DNA from: Conus ventricosus
Lineage: Eukaryota > Mollusca > Gastropoda > Neogastropoda > Conidae
Reading direction: 5' to 3'
Length of the DNA: 64,000 bases
Assembly: GCA_018398815.1 (NCBI GenBank)
Contig: CM031620.1
Span: 59,026,911 to 59,090,910, forward strand
This document shows, in pieces, positions 20,957 through 30,200 of the stretch (within the stretch, counting starts at the first letter, position 1; the number at the start of each line of letters is the position of its first letter). Under the pieces are notes generated by a model, which did no database searches, was not told where the DNA came from, and was given only the letters and a program-made list of their open reading frames with translations. A program made the translations under genes and the position numbers.

Positions 20957-21461
20957 CCGAAAGCAGTGCCTGCTGCACCCGGTTTTGCCAAGAATCTATA
21001 AATAGAGCGCCGTTTCCTGCCCTCTAAACGCGGAGAGCTATTCAATCGCAAATTAGGGCGTCGTGCATACCAAAACGGAGAGGGGCTATCCGCGTTTTAA
21101 GCTCCGAATAGCTAACCGCGTTTAAGCCCTAAACACGAATAAGCTAATCGGGTTTGACGTGCATACAGGCCCAGAACATATCGAAAACACAAGATAAAGG
21201 GTTGACAGGTCTGTAGAATTAAGATAGAAAGAGACAACTGAGAAGAAAATTTTCTCTCTTAAGTGAAGGCAAAATGTGTTAAAAAGATCACTTGTATGGA
21301 TGTTTTTTAAGGCTTAAAATTAAGAAAAAGCTTCAGCTTCAGGGGGACTCGCCCCCTGACCCCCACCAGGGGCGTTGCCCCCTGGACCCCACTGGGGGCC
21401 TTCTGCGGCCCCCAGACCCCCGCTTTTCAGACCAAAACACAATTTCTCAATCTCATGCTTG

Positions 21462-22038
21462 ATTTAGGAGGGTGTTTTTCTTACAGCAGGAAGCTCTGTG
21501 TGTTGCATTGTAGGGCAGCTGTATGTGTATTTAGGAGGGTGTTTTTTCTTACAGCAAGGAAGCTCTGTGTGTTGCATTGTAGGGCAGCTGTATGTGTATT
21601 TAGGAGGGGTGTTTTTTTCTTACAGCAAGGAAGCTCTGTGTGTTGCATTGTAGGGCAGCTGTATGTGTATTTAGGAGGGTGTTTTTTCTTACAGCAAGGA
21701 AGCTCTGTGTGTTGCATTGTAGGGCAGCTGTATGTGTATTTAGGAGGGTGTTTTTCTTACAGCATGGAGCTCTGTGTGTTGCATTGTAGGGCAGCTGTAT
21801 GTGTATTTAGGAGGGTGTTTTTTCTTACAGCAAGGAAGCTCTGTGTGTTGCATTGTAGGGCAGCAAGGAAGCTCTGTGTGTTGCATTGTAGGGCAGCAAG
21901 GAAGCTCTGTGTGTTGCATTGTAGGGCAGCAAGGAAGCTCTGTGTGTTGCATTGTAGGGCAGCAAGGAAGCTCTGTGTGTGCATTGTAGGGCAGCAAGGA
22001 AGCTCTGTGTGTTGCATTGTAGGGCAGCTGTATGTGCC
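21462..22038. repeat. Continuation of the 33/69-bp minisatellite, copy A
   Basis: Same units as 16555-17445: five 69-bp units (one with gcatggagctc) and then 33-bp units. It ends in CTGTATGTGCCATAATTTAC, the same right boundary as copy B at 34620. Confidence 0.95.
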
Positions 22039-22932
22039 ATAATTTACTGTTGAAAGTTTTCTCCGTTGTTTTCTTCCTCATACCAGATTATGATGAAGGA
22101 GCACTGGAGGTCATCGGGGTTATGATTACCAAGTGAATGTATCATATTGGAGCAGTAGTGTGCGCTTTGTTGTTTCAGTTCATGAATCTGGTGTAATACT
22201 CCATGGAAATATTTTATCTTTTACACTTGTCTGCCTGGTTGGAAAAGCCAGGAATTTTTTTTTTTGTATTACTTTCTGGAAATTGCCCACTGTCTGGAAA
22301 TTCTTTGCTGGAAATTTCCCCCGCTCTTCCGTTGTATTTGAGTCTGTGCTTTTGTCTTGCTTTGCTGTGGTCACCCATTGACATTTTTGTTCCAGAAAAT
22401 CTGAACTGTTGATAGAGAGCGTAACGTGAAGACTGTTAGTGTTACATTGTACTCTGGCTCATTGATGCTGCGATTTCATCTGCTGAAATGAGCACGAGTT
22501 TTCTGAGCTCTTGTGGAGAGATACATATAGTATGAAGACTGTAACATTATAATCTGGCTGATAGATATTGGGATTTTATCTGCTGGAATGAGCACTGGCT
22601 TTCTCTTCTGCATTGTTTTAGATTGCAGCACTGTTGAATGTGTTTTTGAGAGGCACCAACATGCTTTTTGTGGATGTTTTTAACGTTCTTTCAGTCTTTC
22701 CAACTAGCTGAATTGAAAATAATGCAGTTTGATTTAGAATTTTTCTTTTTTTAATTGCAAGTGCAGAAATTAATGGAAATAGTTTCTAAGGGGTTTATGC
22801 TTCTTATACCATTGCCCATATAGAGAATATTTTTTAGTATTTGGGCTTTAGGATTTGGATGTGTAATTGTTTCAGTTTTAAGCAGTAATGTAACTGACTT
22901 ATTTATGCACTCTGCACATTGCACTGCCTCAG
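22039..22932. other. TIMELESS intron, copy A
   Basis: No coding exon. ataccag at 22080-22086 looks like an acceptor, but the following sequence is not in phase with the exon at 15946 and the copy B version has a 1-base deletion. I therefore do not call an exon. Nearly identical to 34628-35530. Confidence 0.55.
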
Positions 22933-23000
22933 AGAGGCAGGGGGGACGATCACCGACAGAAGCATCAGGGGCCGGCATTTTCACGTGGTCCATTTCGTGA
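22933..23000 (+). CDS. TIMELESS: TIMELESS exon fragment, copy A, truncated by the gap
   Basis: After cactgcctcag, AGGCAGGGGG and GACGATCA followed by CCGACAGAAG match the start of the exon at 35531. The sequence then diverges over the last about 40 bases before the N run. In the expected phase 2 it is open. The divergence next to the gap suggests low-quality contig-end sequence. Confidence 0.4.
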
Positions 23001-24000
23001 NNNNNNNNNNNNNNNNNNNNNNNNNNNNNNNNNNNNNNNNNNNNNNNNNNNNNNNNNNNNNNNNNNNNNNNNNNNNNNNNNNNNNNNNNNNNNNNNNNNN
23101 NNNNNNNNNNNNNNNNNNNNNNNNNNNNNNNNNNNNNNNNNNNNNNNNNNNNNNNNNNNNNNNNNNNNNNNNNNNNNNNNNNNNNNNNNNNNNNNNNNNN
23201 NNNNNNNNNNNNNNNNNNNNNNNNNNNNNNNNNNNNNNNNNNNNNNNNNNNNNNNNNNNNNNNNNNNNNNNNNNNNNNNNNNNNNNNNNNNNNNNNNNNN
23301 NNNNNNNNNNNNNNNNNNNNNNNNNNNNNNNNNNNNNNNNNNNNNNNNNNNNNNNNNNNNNNNNNNNNNNNNNNNNNNNNNNNNNNNNNNNNNNNNNNNN
23401 NNNNNNNNNNNNNNNNNNNNNNNNNNNNNNNNNNNNNNNNNNNNNNNNNNNNNNNNNNNNNNNNNNNNNNNNNNNNNNNNNNNNNNNNNNNNNNNNNNNN
23501 NNNNNNNNNNNNNNNNNNNNNNNNNNNNNNNNNNNNNNNNNNNNNNNNNNNNNNNNNNNNNNNNNNNNNNNNNNNNNNNNNNNNNNNNNNNNNNNNNNNN
23601 NNNNNNNNNNNNNNNNNNNNNNNNNNNNNNNNNNNNNNNNNNNNNNNNNNNNNNNNNNNNNNNNNNNNNNNNNNNNNNNNNNNNNNNNNNNNNNNNNNNN
23701 NNNNNNNNNNNNNNNNNNNNNNNNNNNNNNNNNNNNNNNNNNNNNNNNNNNNNNNNNNNNNNNNNNNNNNNNNNNNNNNNNNNNNNNNNNNNNNNNNNNN
23801 NNNNNNNNNNNNNNNNNNNNNNNNNNNNNNNNNNNNNNNNNNNNNNNNNNNNNNNNNNNNNNNNNNNNNNNNNNNNNNNNNNNNNNNNNNNNNNNNNNNN
23901 NNNNNNNNNNNNNNNNNNNNNNNNNNNNNNNNNNNNNNNNNNNNNNNNNNNNNNNNNNNNNNNNNNNNNNNNNNNNNNNNNNNNNNNNNNNNNNNNNNNN
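23001..24000. other. Assembly gap of exactly 1000 N
   Basis: All bases are N. The round length indicates a placeholder rather than a measured gap. The left flank is in TIMELESS copy A and the right flank restarts about 13 kb earlier in the gene order. Confidence 1.
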
Positions 24001-24190
24001 GTTCATGGTGTTGAAACTTTGTGTTTTGATGGGTTGTGTTCATGGGTGAAACTTTGTGTTTTGAATGGGTTGTGTTCATGGGTGAAACTTTGTGTTTTGA
24101 ATGGGTTGTGTTCATGGGTGAAACTTTGTGTTTTGAATGGGTTGTGTTCATGGGTGAAACTTTGTGTTTTGAATTGGATTTGTTTTTCAT
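24001..24190. repeat. 36-bp minisatellite, copy B (truncated by the gap)
   Basis: Five units of GTGAAACTTTGTGTTTTGAA plus TGGGTTGTGTTCATGG, the same family as 9846-11775. The consistent gggttgtgttc variant is rare in copy A. Confidence 0.95.
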
Positions 24191-24199
24191 GGGTGAAAT

Positions 24200-24594
24200 A
24201 AAGGTCTTTTTTGGTTCAGAGTCAGTTTCTGAGACTTTTTGTCCAGATGGAAGGTCTGTTTTGGGATGCATTTGTCCTTTCTTTTTTTTTTTAACTTTGG
24301 GTAAAGCTGTGGCTGTGGATGGGGTGTCGGAATGAGTGGCTTGGGTGCGGCACAGATGGGGCAGCAAGAGAGAAAAAAAAAAAAAAAAAAAAAAAGTTCT
24401 CAAAAAAGAAAAATGTTCCACAGGAAAAAATCTAATTAAAGGTAAGAGCATTGGGATAATATAGTGTCCTGTTTGAGTGTTCTGTTGCAGAGGTTAGAGG
24501 CAAGAGTATTGGGAGAACACATTGACCTATCTGAGTGTTGTGTTATGGAGGCAAGAGTACCGGGAGAACACATTGACCTATCTGAGTGTTGTGT
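24200..24594. repeat. Copy B of the 11780-12150 interval
   Basis: Includes the dispersed-repeat tail (24295-24375, followed by A20+) and two 50-bp units (AGGCAAGAGTATTGGGAGAA type). It is then interrupted by the insertion at 24595. No gene. Confidence 0.8.
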
Positions 24595-24771
24595 CGGGGC
24601 TCCCATTTGTACTGACAGACAGGGGGTCCAGGGACTCCTTCACTGATGCTATAGAGGGTCCCAGAGGGGGTATAGAGAGTCCCCATGAACAAAATTAACC
24701 AATACAGAAAATGTAGTATTTCTTGCTTTTTTAATTATTGGCTTGATAATCTGAACATTTCAGAGTAAATG

Positions 24772-24809
<38 letters not shown>

Positions 24810-24869
24810 CATTTCTTAAAAAAACATGGGAATCCAGACAAGGATGCTGCAATGTCTTCAAAGTCTTAA

Positions 24870-24934
<65 letters not shown>

Positions 24935-26015
24935 CAAACACACACAAAGTGAAACAGAGAGAGATAGAAAGAAAGAGAGAGTAAGAATACACACACACAC
25001 ACTGATTCTTGAGATGTATATCTCTAACCCTTACCCCACTTACCCTGGAAAACAATCCTGAAAAGAAAATACACACAAGTAATAAACATATTACAAAATA
25101 GCAGAACTGTCAGAAGCAATAAAATGGAAACAAATCTAAGTTATGAAATGAAAAGACACAAATGTAAAATGCACACAAGCAAAAATAGGAAATAAACAAA
25201 GCAAACCAAACTAAAAAACAAAAAAAGGAACGAATACAAGCACACACACGCACTCAGCGGCTTGAGCAATGACGTGATCATCACTCTTCTCATGTCTGTG
25301 CAACGCAGATTTTTGGAAGTTGATAGATCCAGAGACGAAGGCATTTTTGTCTCTGGACTTGCTACTCGACTTCAGGGCACTACGAGAGCACATGTTGCAT
25401 TTCATCTTGCCATCTTCGTACTCCAGCCAGCTAAACTCTTTCTCCCAGGCTGAATTATACGCACGGCATTTCTGTTAGGTGGTGTTGCTGCATATATTTC
25501 TTTAGGAATCGACGATTCACTCTCTGTAGCATCTTCAGAAGATGTTTCTTTGCGTTTTTTAGGAGCGCCCAACCACTGAAGCAACAACATATTTGCGAGA
25601 TGCGATAGCCGTGAACTTCCTTTCTGCTTCGTTCGCCTAGGCTTGTGCACGCGATTGTTACAACTTGTGAGTCATCGAATTGGTTAATTAGTGGCGGCGG
25701 GCGCCACAGTCTGAATAAGTCAGCCGGTCGACTGAGTGACCGTTCAGTGACGTGGGCCACAAGGCGAGCCTATCAGTGTTTACGCAGCTTCTCGGCTTAC
25801 TGTACTTTCGCGGGCACACGCTGTCCTGAATTTGACGGCAGGCAATCGCGCGCGAAGCTTGTGGTGTGCTCAGCTTTGATCACTGACCGCGGCACATTTT
25901 GGGGTTTGCCTAATTTTGTAGTGCGTCCCGCAGGACTCGCTACACGTTTTGTTAGTGCGTCCTTTTCGCTCATAGTGCGTCATGGACGCACATATGTGCG
26001 TCATTGGGAGCCCTG
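24595..26015. mobile_element. CAGGG-type DNA transposon, 1.4 kb, in copy B only
   Basis: The ends are CGGGGCTCCCA and, inverted, TGGGAGCCCTG (one mismatch). TGTGT is duplicated at 24590-24594 and 26016-26020, and removing the insert restores the 50-bp unit seen in copy A. It contains (CT)n blocks at 24774-24802 and 24871-24930 and a minus-strand zinc-finger fragment. It shares a 5-bp duplication and a CAGG-type end with the 17446 element. hAT-like by ends and protein. Confidence 0.72.
25190..25650 (-). pseudogene. Zinc-finger (BED/TTF-like) transposase fragment, minus strand
   Basis: On the minus strand from 25650: a basic start with LLLQWLGAPKKRKETSSED. After a one-base frame change near 25465 the reading continues WEKEFSWLEYEDGKMKCNMC and INFQKSALHRHEKSDDH. 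W-x-x-x-F-x-W-L...C-x2-C...H-x4-H is the N-terminal finger of hAT-like transposases and of host genes derived from them. The frame then runs into low-complexity sequence. No catalytic part. Lies inside the 24595-26015 element. Confidence 0.6.
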
Positions 26016-26178
26016 TGTGTTATAGAGGCAAGAGTATTGGGAGAACACATTGACCTATCTGAGTGTTGTGTTATAGAGGCAAGAGTACCGGGAGAACACA
26101 TTGACCTATCTGAGTGTTGTGTTATAGAGGCAAGAGTATTGGGAGAACACATTGACCTATCTGAGTGTTCTGTTACAG
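26016..26178. repeat. 50-bp tandem repeat at a splice acceptor, copy B
   Basis: Three units of AGGCAAGAGTATTGGGAGAA plus CACATTGACCTATCTGAGTG end in ctgttacag, the acceptor of the exon at 26179. Confidence 0.9.
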
Positions 26179-26378
26179 ACGTTGAAGGCGGCCAGGAAGG
26201 TGGTCTTCCTTCTGATGAAGAAATCTTGTCATCGCCAGCTGGCTCTGAAGTCAGCAGTGATGAGGACAGTGACGATAAAAATGATTCCTTGGAGACATCA
26301 CAGCGAGCACCAGATGAAGCATCATCATCTCCTCCTCCTCTGACACTGTGAAGATGCTGAAAAACGTAGTGGATAAAG
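26179..26378 (+). CDS. TIMELESS: TIMELESS exon (acidic, Ser-rich), copy B, frameshifted
   Basis: Same exon as 12168-12368 but 200 bp instead of 201. In the serine run, copy B reads ...SSPPPLTL and stops at TGA 26349-26351, where copy A reads SSSSSSSDTVKML. A one-base deletion in the TCC/TCT run explains it. It differs otherwise by one substitution (SDDKND for SDDGND). Either a mildly diverged allele with an error or a disabled duplicate. Confidence 0.78.
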
Positions 26379-27754
26379 GTTTGTGTATGTTTCAGTGTTC
26401 AGTCAACTCGTGAGTTTAGATCATCACTTACGTATTTGAAGTTGTGGTAGTCTTACAACTTAAAAAATTCAAATGCATAAGGTGGTTTCTGCTGAGACAG
26501 TTTTTCACAGGAAGGGAATTTTCATCAAGTATGCTATGGTCTGACATGGTATGTATACTAGCCAAACAGGGGAGTATAAGAAAACCCCCTTTTTTTTTTT
26601 TCTTTTTTTTTTTTTTAAAGAGAAACAAGTCAGATTAAGACCTTGCAATAGTGCTTTCTGCTCTTGTTGTCATGACATTTAAATTCCACAAAGTGCAAAA
26701 CAAAATGCAACTTGACCTCGCTTTCAATATACAAGAACAACAATTATTGTTTATTTTTAGGATGGCTTGAGCATACCTGAACTCACAATAGTTTGCAAGT
26801 GTAAAAAAAAAAAGGAGGAGGAAAAAAGGAGGGAGGGGGGAGCTTCAGCTGCAGGGGGTTTCACCCCCTGACCTTTGAACCCATTGCCCCTGGAGTCGAC
26901 CTGGGGATCCATTGTTGGGTGCTGGACCCTGTGAACCTGTTCAGGGTTTGTCCACGAGTTCAGGCCTATATCTGAACCTGAAGGGGCATTCTGTGGGAGA
27001 TGACAGGAACTCTTTAAACGAATCAGGGAGCACAATATAAACAGTATGCAGGAAGGTGAACTCTTGCTCCGTACTTTGGGAGATGGTTAGCTTCCTCGGA
27101 CGAGGCCAACTGCAAACAGTGTGAATTAAGCAACAGATACTTGATGTTTATGTACACTATTGTTGTTGATCATCAGAATTTTTTTCTTCATGTGTGCCCA
27201 TTAAAAAAAAAGAAAAAAGAAAGGAATGAATGAGCCGGGCAAGAGCTTTTATAAAATCCTTTGACGATGAAAAGAAAGGAATAAAAAACAACAACAACTG
27301 ATGCTCATCAGGATGATTTCCAGTAATCTGAACATTGATTGTCTCGTTGGTCTGACGTCAGCAGTTGGCAACACTCTTGTGAGTAACTGCCAGCCTCCTT
27401 CACACCATAGCACCCTTGTGAAAGATGCAGGTTGTTGTTGACATCAGCCAAGCACAAAACATCAGTTCTGAATGAGTTACTGGGATTACTTTTTGCTTTA
27501 GTTATTTTGTTTACTTTGGAGCAGGAGGTGACTTGTCTTTTCTGAAGTGTATTTGAACCTCACATCGCTCAATTTTAAGAACAGAAAATGCGGTAGCAAG
27601 AGTCACACAACCTGATCACAAAATGATAATGAATGGACAAACCACCTGTGCGTTAACAGTTGTGAAGTAGAGTTGTGGATAGAAGACACTGTGTTAAGAC
27701 TTAAGTTCAGTCAATTCAAGGAAACCACATAACGTCCAGTCATGGTCTTTTCAG
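26379..27754. other. TIMELESS intron, copy B
   Basis: Matches 12369-13727, including the GC-rich motif at 26838-26980. Differences are short indels in homopolymers and scattered substitutions. No gene. Confidence 0.7.
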
Positions 27755-27823
27755 GTTACAAGGAGCAGGTCCTTTGGATTCACCGACTGCTGGGTCAGAA
27801 CGCAAAGACCAGACAGGGTCAAG
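27755..27823 (+). CDS. TIMELESS: TIMELESS exon (YKEQVLWIHRLLGQNAKTRQ), copy B
   Basis: Identical in protein to the exon at 13728-13796, with the same ttttcag acceptor and GTCAGT donor, phase 1 to phase 1. Confidence 0.82.
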
Positions 27824-28103
27824 GTCAGTACGAAAGATTCAGTCCATCACATGTGGCAGACCTGCCTAGCCTACGATTTTTTTTAGCGTATTTTACAAAA
27901 TTTGAATGGAAAATAGAATAATACGCTGAGTAGGACAAAATACGAAAATTGGCAACGTTGGCTACCCCCCCCCTCCCCAAAAGTACTATTTTCCTGTTTG
28001 AAGAGATGAGTTATTGTCCCTAGTTCCAGTTTGCGCGTGCTCGCTTACACCATGATCGGCCATCTTTCATAGTGAGCGACCGACACAGATATTCACTAAG
28101 AGA

Positions 28104-28345
28104 ATGCTGCCACCAGCGAAATTACGCGTTCATGAGAGTGATGAAGAGCTAGTTGTTGAAAAGGTTGCCAAAACAAGGTCTGAGCAAGCTTTCCTGAATG
28201 CATACCACGCAAACTTGGAAGTGCTTAGTCCCAGGCTCAAAAAAGGTCTAACTTTGGTGTGGTGCACTTTGTGCGAAACAGGTTTTAGTTGTGCTCATGG
28301 AGGGCGCAATGACTGCATAAAGCATGTTTCGTCAAAATCGCATTG
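28104..28345 (+). pseudogene. BED-type zinc-finger remnant, copy B
   Basis: Counterpart of 14077-14421. Here an ATG (MLPPAKLRVHESDEEL) is present but a premature TGA follows KHVSSKSH at 28343-28345, where copy A has AGA. The finger WCTLCETGFSCAHGG is intact. The two copies are therefore broken at different points. Confidence 0.6.
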
Positions 28346-28834
28346 AAAAATATCCGAAATGGTGAAAGGAACACCTTCAGTAGTACAAGCATTGAAAAAG
28401 GCTGAGGCGAAGTCTAGTGAGGGACCTGGAGCAGCAGGTGACAAACGCTGAGATGATGATCATGATGTGTAGGCCGGTGGCCGACGCTAATCTGTCCCTG
28501 CCAACACCGATCGTCTTGTTCCCTGTTCAAGCAGATGACAGCAGAATTGCTCAAGATGTGTCTGTCACTTTAACTTCTGTTAATTAGCTCCACTCCCCCC
28601 GCCCACCCGCCCACCCCACCCCCCAAAAACAGGGGGAGGGGAGGGTGATGGAGTGGCAGTACAAAGAGATGAAAAAGATGTAAAATGAAAACTGTTTGAA
28701 GGGTATACATGTGTGTGACTGTCACTGTGTGTGTGCGGGGGAGGGGGGTTGAAAGGGAAGGGAGCATTATGATATTATTATTCAGGGCTTAAAACGTTCC
28801 GCGTCTGGGCGGAATTCCGCGATTTCGGTTTGTC

Positions 28835-28865
<31 letters not shown>

Positions 28866-29149
28866 CCGACAGGAGCAAGGTGTCCGTGATCGGCTTGCAA
28901 GCGTTCATAGCAACTGCGCGCAAGTTATGGCCCTTGATTATTCTTGGAAGAAGTTTCCGGTCGGACTTCCGGAAAAAACCAAAATGGCGGAGCGCGCAGA
29001 CATTCATCATCATCATCATCATCCGTTGAGCGGCCACAATCATCAGGTTGATTACTCTGCCGCTTTGGGGTTGACGCAAAAAAAAAAAAAAAAAAAAAAA
29101 AACCATTTCCACTCTCACTACACAACAGACAGTAATTTGAATAAAGCTA

Positions 29150-29249
29150 AAATAGTTATGCGTGGATCTGCTGGCAGGCTACCACGGTCACCCTGTCCCC
29201 CCTCGGGGGTAAGCCAGCCCTGGCTACTCATAAGGTGCAGCCAAGCCCA

Positions 29250-29282
<33 letters not shown>
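29150..29282 (+). repeat. A-tailed short repeat inside the 28783 element
   Basis: TCTGCTGGCAGGCTACCACG and GGGGGTAAGCCAGCCCTGGC, ending with A30. It looks like the 3' end of a retroposed sequence; the family is not recognised. Confidence 0.4.
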
Positions 29283-29285
<3 letters not shown>

Positions 29286-29306
29286 ATCCCTACTCTGGTT
29301 CCTACT

Positions 29307-29519
29307 CTAATTTGATCTGACCCTTGACACGAATGTGTCGAGGGTTTTGGCTGATACTACTGCCTCAGTCAGGTCATTCCAGTCCCTGATAGTATTGGGA
29401 AAGAATGCCTGTTGTCGGTATTGGGTGCGGCAATAGATCTGGGTCAGTTGCTGTGAGTGTCCTCTTCTTAGTCTTGGTGGTGCAGGTTCATGCGGGTCGA
29501 TCTTTTGACGAATCTGCAA
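29307..29519 (-). pseudogene. 3' end of a non-LTR retrotransposon reverse transcriptase ORF
   Basis: On the minus strand the frame reads YCRTQYRQQAFFPNTIRDWN, DLTEAVVSAKTLDTFVSRV and a stop. R-x-x-x-Y-R-x-x-x-F-F-P-x-T-I-R-x-W-N-x-L is the very C-terminal motif of CR1/Jockey/RTE-type ORF2 proteins. Only about 65 codons remain, captured within the CAGGG element. Confidence 0.75.
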
Positions 29520-30018
29520 TTAAAAACAAGTGGAAAGGGGAGTGGACGCTTCAGAAAGTTGACGAAGAAGTCATTGGAGACTTTCTTCGCAAAGTTATTG
29601 CACCACTGGTTTAGCTTGGTGCAAACTGTTTAAGGGAAGTGTTACGGTGGTCGCGGGAAGAAAGCTCTTGATCACATTCGTTCAGCGAAGCACGTGTCAA
29701 ACGTCAAGGTGCTGAGTGGAAAGTAAGAAAGGTCACTGAAGACTCTTTAGCAGCAGTAAAACGTGCCAGGATAGAACATTGCAATCCTATGGGGAAAAAA
29801 GAGGGTGATATAGAAAATGTGGAGAGTGCAAGCCAGGCGGGAGGTAGCAAGGAAAAAGAGAGGGTTCAAACTTATAAAAGTCAAGTTGTCAGCAAGAAGG
29901 TGGATGAGAATGAAATAAAAATTGTAGAGTGTGAAAGCCAGACAGGAGAAAGCAAGGAAACAGCAGACAAAGATAGGGTTGAAATTCAAGTAAGCAAGAA
30001 GGTGGATGGCAAGGGTTG
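29506..30018 (+). pseudogene. Broken BED-type zinc-finger gene inside the 28783 element
   Basis: IKNKWKGEWTLQKVDEEVIG resembles VKNRWNNKWLEETTTVTLKT at the start of the 18010 ORF. Further on, in a shifted frame, GRGKKALDHIRSAKHVSNVK supplies the H-x4-H half of a finger, with a WCKLF-like half before it. At least two frameshifts and stops separate the pieces. A lysine/glutamate-rich tail with the repeat QVSKKVDGKG follows to about 30050. This is the gene native to the element, by inference. Confidence 0.45.
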
Positions 30019-30142
30019 AAATTCAAGTAAGCAAGAAGGTGGATGGCAAAGGCAGTGCAGACAATGCAAGCAGCAAGAAGAAACAGAGTTCCTTGCTATG
30101 TTTCTTCCATGCCTCCACCACCCAAACACCCAAACGACAAAG

Positions 30143-30144
<2 letters not shown>

Positions 30145-30198
<54 letters not shown>
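30145..30198. repeat. (GT)n microsatellite
   Basis: About 26 GT dinucleotides. Confidence 0.97.

Positions 30199-30200
<2 letters not shown>

Larger units (their letters stand above)
19508..21171 (+). mobile_element. PIF/Harbinger transposon nested in the hAT-like element
   Basis: Perfect inverted termini GGCCTGTATGCACGTCAA at 19508 and its complement ending at 21171, flanked by CAG on both sides (19505-19507, 21172-21174). A 3-bp CWG target duplication is typical of PIF/Harbinger. It keeps the first exon and a middle piece of the transposase. The part between is replaced by GT microsatellites and a tandem triplication, so it is non-autonomous. Confidence 0.85.
17446..21461 (+). mobile_element. 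hAT-like DNA transposon, 4.0 kb, in copy A only
   Basis: The termini are CAGGCATGAGATT and, inverted, AATCTCATGCTTG (one mismatch over 13 bp). ATTTA is duplicated at 17441-17445 and 21462-21466, and joining the flanks restores the minisatellite unit exactly. It carries a zinc-finger/hAT-dimerisation gene (18010-19199) and a nested PIF/Harbinger element (19508-21171). A GC-rich palindromic block (GGGGGACTCGCCCCCTGACC and related) lies at 21335-21425 near the right end. Copy B has no insertion here. The CAGG start and BED/dimerisation protein favour hAT. A 5-bp duplication is shorter than the usual 8 bp, so the subgroup is uncertain. Confidence 0.75.

Noticed and set aside
22074..22136. Possible TIMELESS exon after ataccag (DYDEGALEVIGV in one frame)
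   Set aside because: Its phase does not fit the donor at 16436, and the copy B equivalent has a frameshift. The exon at 35531 fits instead.
25645..26025. 126-codon plus-strand frame in the CAGGG element
   Set aside because: It overlaps the minus-strand zinc-finger reading, which has real motifs. This one has none.
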